Shown piece after piece: positions 1 to 6,243 of a stretch of DNA of 16,313 nucleotides. Under the pieces are notes generated by a model, which saw only the letters and a list, made by a program, of their open reading frames with translations, ran no database searches and had not been told where the DNA came from. Position 1 is the stretch's first letter; each line of letters starts with the position of its first letter. The DNA is from JAAYJR01 sp964563975 (GTDB taxonomy: Bacteria > Bacteroidota > Bacteroidia > Bacteroidales > Prolixibacteraceae). A program made the position numbers and the translations under genes. Where the stretch lies: NCBI GenBank assembly GCA_964563975.1, contig CAZLZJ010000051.1:1-16313 (forward strand). The letters are read 5' to 3'.

Positions 1-74
1 TAAGCAATAAGCCTGTCAGGCTTAAATTTTTTCTCAGGGATGCCAACCTGTATTCATTTAAATTCAACAGATGA
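1..74 (+). CDS. C-terminal end of an upstream gene (partial)
   Basis: The window appears to open inside a coding region. From base 3 one frame is open to a TGA at 72-74 and reads as a plausible protein tail containing RLKFFLRDANLYSFKF. Tails of this type (RLxFxxxDAxLYSxxF) recall the C-terminal beta-sandwich ends of Bacteroidota glycosidases, but this is a resemblance from memory, not a search. The stop lies 16 bases before the start of the next gene on the same strand, so the two are probably co-transcribed. Only about 23 residues are visible and the function cannot be assigned. Confidence 0.5.
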   Translation, partial: SNKPVRLKFFLRDANLYSFKFNR

Positions 75-90
75 CCAAAAATAATCAAAT

Positions 91-1008
91 ATGATAAAGA
101 TAGGAGTTATAGGAATGAGTGCGGGGAATGCACACCCCTACTCCTGGTCTTCGATAATAAACGGACAATTTGATGGAGCTGAGATAATCAGGGCCGGTTA
201 CCCTGCTGTTGCCGGATACTTAGAAGCCAACAGTGATACATTGGGTATTCCCGGAGCAAAAGTGACAACAATATGGACACAGGACAAGAAAATTTCGGCA
301 AGTATCTCAAAAACTGCCGGTATTGAAAATATTGTCACAAACTTGGAAGAGATGACATCACTGGTTGATGCAGTTATCCTTGCTAGGGACGATCCGGAAA
401 ACCATGTGGCCATGTCGAAGCCTTTCATTGAAGCCGGGTTGCCAATATTCATAGACAAGCCTCTTGCATATACACTCAAAGACCTTGAATATTTTTCCGG
501 TCAGGTGGATAAAGGAAAGTTTATTATGTCATGCTCCTCTATGCGCTATGCAAATGAGTGCCGCACGGCAAAACAGGATCTATCATCTATCGGACAACTT
601 AAGCTTGCTACAGCCGTTGGAAAAAAAGATTGGAAAAAATACGGAGTGCATCTGCTGGAAGCTCTGTTTACACTGTTAGATGACCCTAAGCCGGTTTCAG
701 TAAGACATATTGGCAAAAAAAACAAGGAGATCGTTCATATACTTTTCAACTCAGGGGAAGAGGCAGTTATACACCTGTTTATGGATATTGTTTCTACATT
801 TCAGCTCTCTCTTTTTGGAGAGGCAGGCTGGAAGCTCATTGAAATAAAAAATTCTTATTCTATGTTCAAAGATAATATAATTGAATTTATCAGGTCTGTT
901 AATGATGGTAAACCACGCCTCTCTTTTGACAAGACCTGCAATATAATCCAAACTGTTATAGCAGCTGACAAGAGTTTCAAAAACGGAGGAAAAACTATCA
1001 ACCTTTAA
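91..1008 (+). CDS. Gfo/Idh/MocA-family oxidoreductase
   Basis: Predicted cytoplasmic NAD(P)-dependent sugar dehydrogenase of 305 residues, slightly short for the family. The N-terminal Rossmann fold begins KIGVIGMSAGNAHPYSW (residues 3-19), a variant of the usual GxGxxG nucleotide-binding loop. The family's EKP motif appears as DKP at residues 122-124, where the Lys is normally catalytic. His187 in KKYGVHLLE is a candidate for the active-site His of the C-terminal domain. The ATG at 91 is chosen because it lies directly before the Rossmann strand. An earlier ATG at 71 is in another frame and stops after seven codons. The gene lies between an upstream tail and an SDR gene on the same strand, 91 bases before the latter. 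Dehydrogenase pairs like this occur in sugar catabolism and also in surface-sugar synthesis (for example PtmF/PtmA-type pairs), so the substrate is open. Confidence 0.85.
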   Translation: MIKIGVIGMSAGNAHPYSWSSIINGQFDGAEIIRAGYPAVAGYLEANSDTLGIPGAKVTTIWTQDKKISASISKTAGIENIVTNLEEMTSLVDAVILARDDPENHVAMSKPFIEAGLPIFIDKPLAYTLKDLEYFSGQVDKGKFIMSCSSMRYANECRTAKQDLSSIGQLKLATAVGKKDWKKYGVHLLEALFTLLDDPKPVSVRHIGKKNKEIVHILFNSGEEAVIHLFMDIVSTFQLSLFGEAGWKLIEIKNSYSMFKDNIIEFIRSVNDGKPRLSFDKTCNIIQTVIAADKSFKNGGKTINL

Positions 1009-1099
1009 TATCCTGAAAACTCATTGTCATTAAATCACACAGTTAAAATATTTACAAGCATAATATATATGACTTTTAAAAAATACTAATTCTAACTAT

Positions 1100-1876
1100 A
1101 TGAATGTCAAAGATTTGCTTAGTTTAAAGGGAAAAATCATTCTGGTTACCGGCGGAGCCGGCCTTTACGGAAAATGTATTGTTGAAGGATTGGCAGAAGC
1201 AGATGGTACGGTCATTACCGCCTCCCGGAATCTGGAGAACGGGAAAAAAGTGGCGGCTGACTTTAAAGCCCGGGGACTTGATGTATTTGCCCTGCAAGTT
1301 GATCAGGCTGATCATGAATCGGTATTAACTCTAAAAGAAAAGATTAAAAAAGAGTTTGGCAGGCTTGATGTTTTTGTAAATAATTCGGTTGCCCGGCCTA
1401 TGAAGGGGTATGATGCCCCGATAGAAAATTTTGCCGGATCTATGAAAGTTAATGCCACCGGAATGATGGATATTGTTCGGGAGATGGGATACCTCATAGG
1501 CGAAAGCGGAGGAGGAAGTATAATAAATATAAGCTCCATGATGGGAATGTATGGCCCTGATCTTTCAAATTATGAAGGAACAGACATGGGAACCCCGCCT
1601 CCTGACTATTTTTTTCACAGAGCCGGAATTATAAACCTTACACGTTATCTGGCGCGGGTTCTGGCTAAAAAGAAAATCAGAGTAAATTGTGTCAGTCCCG
1701 GTGGATTTTTCAATCATCAACCTGAAAGATTTATTGAGAATTACTGTAAAAAAGTGCCTGTCGGCAGAATGGCAAATAATGATGACATAAAAGGAGTGAT
1801 TGTACTGCTTGCCTCAGATGCAGGAGCTTATATTAACGGTGAAAATATTTTAATGGATGGGGGCATGCATGCCTGA
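1100..1876 (+). CDS. SDR-family oxidoreductase with Arg at the catalytic Lys position
   Basis: A 258-residue classical-length short-chain dehydrogenase, predicted cytoplasmic and NAD(P)-dependent. The cofactor loop is TGGAGLYG (17-24), the NNAG motif appears as NNSV (94-97), and the catalytic Ser is in INISS (142-146). The active-site segment reads DYFFHRAGIINLTRYLA: Tyr170 is present, but the YxxxK lysine is Arg174, encoded AGA, one base from AAA. About 24 residues separate Ser and Tyr, against roughly 13 in simple SDRs, because of an insert rich in Gly and Pro. The C-terminus has the usual SPGG and INGENILMDGG motifs. It follows the Gfo/Idh gene and probably acts on the same or a related sugar. 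The Arg could reduce activity, or it could be a lineage variant or a sequence error. Confidence 0.88.
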   Translation: MNVKDLLSLKGKIILVTGGAGLYGKCIVEGLAEADGTVITASRNLENGKKVAADFKARGLDVFALQVDQADHESVLTLKEKIKKEFGRLDVFVNNSVARPMKGYDAPIENFAGSMKVNATGMMDIVREMGYLIGESGGGSIINISSMMGMYGPDLSNYEGTDMGTPPPDYFFHRAGIINLTRYLARVLAKKKIRVNCVSPGGFFNHQPERFIENYCKKVPVGRMANNDDIKGVIVLLASDAGAYINGENILMDGGMHA

Positions 1877-4188
1877 CTACCAATATGTCACGTTATATGT
1901 CGCCAATGGCTTGTCAAGGATAATATCATAAATATTGCCTCCTTTGCTTTCAACCCTGACCTCCTTTCCGGCCTTTGGCGGTCGTTTGCTTTCAATTCTC
2001 AGCACACCTTCGCCCGTAACACTTTTAATAACAATCTCTTTCTGATCCATATAAAACTCTATATTGCCATCAGGTACAGGTACTTTTCCTTTCATCCATT
2101 TCAATCCTGCCAGTGAAGGCTCAATAATATATGATTTATAACCGGGAGACAAAGGCTTAACTCCCATCAGGTATTTACCAAAAAGATAAACCGGATTAGC
2201 TCCCCAGGCATGACAAAGACTTTTTCCAAACGGACGACCATACATTGCATAATGCTCATCGCCCGATTGTTCCGGATCATAAGCCTCCCAAATAGATGTG
2301 GCGCCAAGATTTAACATTCCTCCCCAATAATCCCTGACATATTGAACAGCCTTCTCCTCCTCACCTATCTCACATAAAGCGGCAAGCTCATAAAATTTCA
2401 TATATGGAGTTGTTATTTTAAGAATATCGTCATTCAAAATTACATTATCCCGGATCTTCAGCTTTTTATCATCATCGGCATATCCGAAAAGGATTGAAAA
2501 CATATTTGTATAGCGTGTGACTTTGTCGGATACTACCCCGTTAGTGCGATTATGAACAAAAGCTCCTTTGTCATCATTCCAGAATACATTGAATATCTTA
2601 CTTTTTATTATTTCAGATAATCTTTTACATTTTGCTGAATAGCCACTGTCATCGGCAATATCAGCACAAAAAGCCACTGCTTCGAGGCTTCTTGCCAGAA
2701 GTAACTGCTCGAAACTAACCTCTCCTGTTTTTTCAATATCCGCCCAATCAATAAATACCCAATCGCCGGGGAGCCCTTCCACAAATCCGTTATCATTACT
2801 TCTGCCAAGACAAAATTCCAACATTGATTTCATTCTTGGATATATCTCTTTTACAAAAAGTGTATCGCCGGTATAAAAAAAGTGATCGTATATTCCCATC
2901 ATCCAGTAAAATGAATAATCAAGAATAGTATTAATGTGAGTTTCAACAGGATCATGGCCACGGAGAGCATAAAAGGTACGTTTGTTGACATCTTCGTCAA
3001 AAAAAGTATAAAAATTCATAAGGTAACTCTGGTAGGCATCACCGCTCCATATCCACCGGTCGCGTTTAATTCCGTCAAGATGAAACTCTCTTGTATTAAG
3101 GTGAAGAGTATAAAGTGATATATCATAAATTTTATTCAACAGCTCATCGGAACATTCAAAATGACCCCTGTATTCAACAGGCAGGTATTCATAAAGACCG
3201 GAAATTTTATCAAAGGAGGTATCACCCTCCTTTACTGCATAAATATATCTGAAAGCTCTTGTTTCGGTAGTACAGTTTTCAGAAATATTCCAATCAATAT
3301 CAATAAAATCATATGTTTCGGCATCTTTCATGGCCAGTGCTTCCTGCTTCGTCTCACCATAATAGAGGGCCAGCATGCCTTTCCCGGCCAACTTTTCGAC
3401 AATAACTTTTCCAAATGTCTCTTTTCCAAAATCTATTAACTGACTATTCCGGTCATTTTGTATAACTGTAGCGCTGATTGGTTTATATTCAAGCGAAAAT
3501 GTTGAAGGTGGCTTAAGGGGATCTTTAAATTTTCCTGATGCAGCTTTATAAAACTTAAAATTTTGATTTGTCACATTCCAGCTCTCATCTGTAAACAAAG
3601 ATTTCCCCTGGACCAAAAGCGAAGGGAATGTTTCATAATTTTCTATCAAAAAATCCAATCTGTGTTTTCCTGCTGGCAACTCAAAGGCTAACGGATCAAA
3701 ATCATAAGCCACCCTCCCGTCAATTCTCACATGAAATCGCCCATCGGCATAAATTTTAATCTTTTCCGGTTTTTCCAACTCATACGTTTTGTCAAACTTC
3801 ACTAAAGCAAATGGAGCATCCACTCTCCAAAACGGAGGATAGGGCTGAGCCTTTTCCTGTCGCCTTCCTCCCACAAGGGTATGAAGCCAGATATCAAAAT
3901 CTCCCGGATACCAGATCCACTTTCCCTTTTCAGTAACCTCCGGGGCGGGGAATATGTCAATATTGCCCCCCGGACTCACCCCCGGATAATTTCCCGACAC
4001 TGTGATTACCGGGATAAATAACGATAATAGGGCCAATTTNNNNNNNNNNNNNNNNNNNNNNNNNNNNNNNNNNNNNNNNNNNNNNNNNNNNNNNNNNNNN
4101 NNNNNNNNNNNNNNNNNNNNNNNNNNNNNNNNNNNNNNNATAATAGGGCCAATTTCAGATTTTTATGTAATAAGTAATTTATTTTCAT
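1877..4188 (-). CDS. Secreted GH78-type alpha-L-rhamnosidase-like protein (interrupted by assembly gap)
   Basis: Glycoside hydrolase predicted to cleave terminal alpha-L-rhamnose or a related sugar outside the cytoplasm. As written, the frame is broken by 100 Ns near the start. Overlapping the 16 identical bases on both sides of the gap gives one frame starting at ATG 4188 (MKINYLLHKNLK then LALLSLFIPVITVSG), a good signal peptide, and a protein of about 731 residues. In that numbering an N-terminal beta-rich region is followed by an (alpha/alpha)6-type domain with the GH78 signature DGIKRDRWIWSGD. Asp333, Asp338 and Asp345 match the spacing of the conserved D-E-D carboxylates, with Asp in place of the usual Glu. 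Glu596 in GATSIWEAYD fits the catalytic base. A beta-sandwich ends the protein. It is the last gene of the minus-strand cluster and a paralogue of the gene upstream. Substrate specificity within GH78 cannot be read from sequence. Confidence 0.85.
4040..4139. other. 100-N scaffold gap, probably artefactual
   Basis: Exactly 100 Ns, a conventional placeholder for unknown gap length. The 16 bases before it (4024-4039, ataatagggccaattt) are identical to the 16 bases after it (4140-4155). If the two copies are one sequence, 116 bases are removed, the ATG at 4188 comes into frame with the GH78 body, and a normal signal peptide results. The gap is therefore best explained as two contig ends that overlap by 16 bases but were not merged. 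Confidence 0.85.
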
Positions 4189-4212
4189 TCGTTTTAAATT
4201 AAACATTTAAAA

Positions 4213-4240
4213 TTTGAGAACGTATAGAACCGTTCGTTTC
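4213..4240 (-). promoter_or_regulatory. 28-base upstream motif, copy 1
   Basis: On the minus strand this stretch begins GAAACG, has GGTTC in the middle and ends TTCTCAAA. It ends 24 bases before the ATG at 4188 of the distal GH78 gene. Two further ungapped copies lie upstream of the GH31 gene. This copy matches the one at 14620-14647 at 23 of 28 positions. All three are preceded by an ATAAT-like run. The position and orientation relative to start codons suggest a promoter or operator, but a dispersed repeat is equally possible. I do not recognise it as a named element. Confidence 0.5.
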
Positions 4241-4354
4241 AATTATTTATATAAAGAGGTGTTACCCCTTAAACCCCACCTGCTTTTTTCTGTAACCAAA
4301 AAAAGCAGACAAAAAAACCACTTTTTTACACATTTTTTCTAAGGCGGACTTAAA
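4236..4354. repeat. Intergenic mosaic repeat, long copy
   Basis: This AT-rich intergenic stretch shares blocks in the same order with 8612-8683. The shared blocks are a 21-base block starting GTTTCAATT (20 of 21 identical), a 26-base block that is identical (4264-4289 and 8640-8665, with core CCCCTTAAACCCCACC), and a block starting TTTTTTCTAA (4333-4354). Between the second and third blocks this copy has about 49 extra bases containing a stem-loop. It sits between two GH78 genes, directly upstream of the distal one. It overlaps the end of the 28-base motif, so the two may be parts of one composite element. Confidence 0.7.
4280..4308. other. Stem-loop with 10-bp arms
   Basis: CTGCTTTTTT at 4280-4289 pairs perfectly with AAAAAAGCAG at 4299-4308 around a 9-base loop. 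It lies about 100 bases downstream of the stop of the proximal GH78 gene on the minus strand, and about 90 bases upstream of the next start. The stem is mostly A-T, with three G-C pairs at its base, and is not followed by a T-run on the minus strand, so it is a weak terminator candidate. It lies largely in the part missing from the shorter repeat copy at 8612-8683. Confidence 0.4.
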
Positions 4355-4408
4355 AATTTTTATTCGCTTGAGCGTTTTAAAACGTCATGGGTATTTCATG
4401 TTTATCTA

Positions 4409-6193
4409 TCAATGCAAAATTACCTGTACCCCTTTCGGTGCATTGTATACGGTTTTCACCTTCCCGTCACTCCCTTTTTTATGTTTAACAGACAAAATCC
4501 CGCGGGGAGTCGGGTAAGTTCCTTCAACCCACTCCAGATCGCCCAGGTGTGGTTCAATTTTAATCACGGAAGCACCCGGTTCTACCACTTTGATACCCAG
4601 CACATGCTCGGTAAGCCACGCCGTAGGACCTGAAGCCCAGCCATGGCAAAGGCTATGGCGGTAACTCTTATAACAATAATCGCCATAATCGCCGTGAACA
4701 TCCTTTTTTCCTTCAGGGACAATCTCATCTATAGGTGCTGCATTCTCTTTCCACTCTATATTAAAATCTTCCCAAAATGTAGTTGCACCCAGATCGATCA
4801 TTCCTCCCCAATATTCCCGGATATTGTCAAGCGCCCCCGGGTAGTCGCCTGCCAGGGCTCTTGCCTGCAACATGTAGTAGCCGTAAAATGTAGACATACC
4901 CATTGAACCGTTAAGTGCCAGCACCTCTGAATTTGAAATATCCGGGCTTACCAATCCTGAAATCGCCAGCAATGCTGCAGCCTGCTTTGATCCGGCCATA
5001 CCAGGAATATGTTTTTTTAATTTTTTTAACGACTCAACACATAACAATTCAGCATCAGCATCGCCCAGTACTTTGCAAAGTTCTGATCCTGCTTCAAATG
5101 TCATCACCATCATTGATTGCAATCCGGCATGAACGGCTTCCTCATTTCTGCTGGAGGGCCAATCAAGAAACCTCGTCCCATCAAGAATTTCCTTACCGGA
5201 ACTATCAATCATGGTTGAAAGCTGTTTCAGCAATTTAACTAAATACTCTTTTTGTTCCCTCAAATAGCTTATATCTCCATGGAAATAATACCAGTCGCGA
5301 TGTATCAGCACCCACCACATAGAATAGGAGCTGATCCCGTTCATCCAGCCGGGCAATGGAGTCAGATCACGTGCAAGATCAAGACTTTTGGGCACCACTT
5401 CGTTATTTCCGAAAACAGCATTAACCGACATCACCTCGGGGTGCAGATCGCCCACCCACACTAACCGGTCACGCTTAATACCGTCCCACAGATACTCCTG
5501 CATATTTAAATGTACTGTATATGCACCGGTCATCCAAATATCGTTCAATCGGGTATCACTACTTTTAAAAGAACCTGAATATGGTATATCCCGATATACA
5601 AATATGGCATTTATCTCTTTAATTTCAATTTTTTTACCGGGTTCAACCAGATCGATCCTTACAAAGCGAAATCCTGATTCACCGGTTTCAAATTTTCCAA
5701 GCCATGGAAGTGTAACTGTAAAATCTCTCATTGCATGATCATTAGTGGCACCGTCCTCTTTAATTTCACTCATCGTCTCAGCCACCGATTCACCCAACCT
5801 GATCCTGACTCTCCCAGCCGGTTTAGAATTATTTCTTGTGGTAATTATCTCAACTCCTCCATGTATCTCCCTTCCAAAATCAAGAATGATACCTGCACAA
5901 TCATCTTCTCCGCTATTTATCAGAGTCAGGTATTCTCCCATATTAAGATCAGCCTGCCCGTTACCCGGCAACAAGATACTTTCCGGATTAAGCACGTCAG
6001 TATCGGAAGAGTTAAATATGTGAACTATCCTGACAGGCGACAGGAATTTTCGTGTAAGGCTGGTCTCTCTTACTTCCGGTGCCTTTCCCGGGCTAAATGC
6101 AGAAGGTAATTGCCCGTTAACCGGGAAAGTCCTGGAAAAAAAGATGAATATTAAAATATATCCCGTAAAAGAGAAAAATCTTTTATTATGCAT
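4409..6193 (-). CDS. Secreted GH78-type alpha-L-rhamnosidase-like protein
   Basis: A 594-residue predicted exported glycosidase. The N-terminus is a signal peptide (basic HNKR, a hydrophobic stretch at about residues 11-20, and likely cleavage near VNG-QLP). A beta-sandwich-like region (about 50-205) is followed by an (alpha/alpha)6-type domain carrying DGIKRDRLVWVGD. Asp237, Asp242 and Asp249 match the GH78 carboxylate spacing, and Glu475 in GATTFWEDFN fits the catalytic base. Together with the next gene it shares the signatures DGIKRDR, YWGGM, LGAT, SLCH and LxWxxGxxPxP, so the two are paralogues. This one is about 140 residues shorter, mainly through a smaller N-terminal part and a shorter C-terminal beta region. 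It begins 50 bases after the esterase stop, so the two are probably co-transcribed. Rhamnose is the usual GH78 substrate but is not proven here. Confidence 0.85.
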   Translation of the reverse strand: MHNKRFFSFTGYILIFIFFSRTFPVNGQLPSAFSPGKAPEVRETSLTRKFLSPVRIVHIFNSSDTDVLNPESILLPGNGQADLNMGEYLTLINSGEDDCAGIILDFGREIHGGVEIITTRNNSKPAGRVRIRLGESVAETMSEIKEDGATNDHAMRDFTVTLPWLGKFETGESGFRFVRIDLVEPGKKIEIKEINAIFVYRDIPYSGSFKSSDTRLNDIWMTGAYTVHLNMQEYLWDGIKRDRLVWVGDLHPEVMSVNAVFGNNEVVPKSLDLARDLTPLPGWMNGISSYSMWWVLIHRDWYYFHGDISYLREQKEYLVKLLKQLSTMIDSSGKEILDGTRFLDWPSSRNEEAVHAGLQSMMVMTFEAGSELCKVLGDADAELLCVESLKKLKKHIPGMAGSKQAAALLAISGLVSPDISNSEVLALNGSMGMSTFYGYYMLQARALAGDYPGALDNIREYWGGMIDLGATTFWEDFNIEWKENAAPIDEIVPEGKKDVHGDYGDYCYKSYRHSLCHGWASGPTAWLTEHVLGIKVVEPGASVIKIEPHLGDLEWVEGTYPTPRGILSVKHKKGSDGKVKTVYNAPKGVQVILH

Positions 6194-6243
6194 AAACTGC
6201 TTTTAAAAAAAATAAATAATATACTATCCCGAATAAATTAAAA

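Noticed and set aside
8..32. Stem-loop TAAGCC/GGCTTA followed by a T-run, like an intrinsic terminator
   Set aside because: It lies inside the open C-terminal coding tail that ends at 74, only 16 bases before the next gene. The T-run encodes Phe-Phe, so a terminator here is unlikely.
4006..4206. Separate small gene on either strand crossing the N gap
   Set aside because: The frame exists only because Ns contain no stop codons. The minus-strand part is the true start of the GH78 gene once the gap is merged.
5388..6109. Plus-strand open frames of 70-124 codons opposite the GH78 gene
   Set aside because: They are shadows of a well-supported minus-strand gene, with no family motifs and overlapping each other in different frames.
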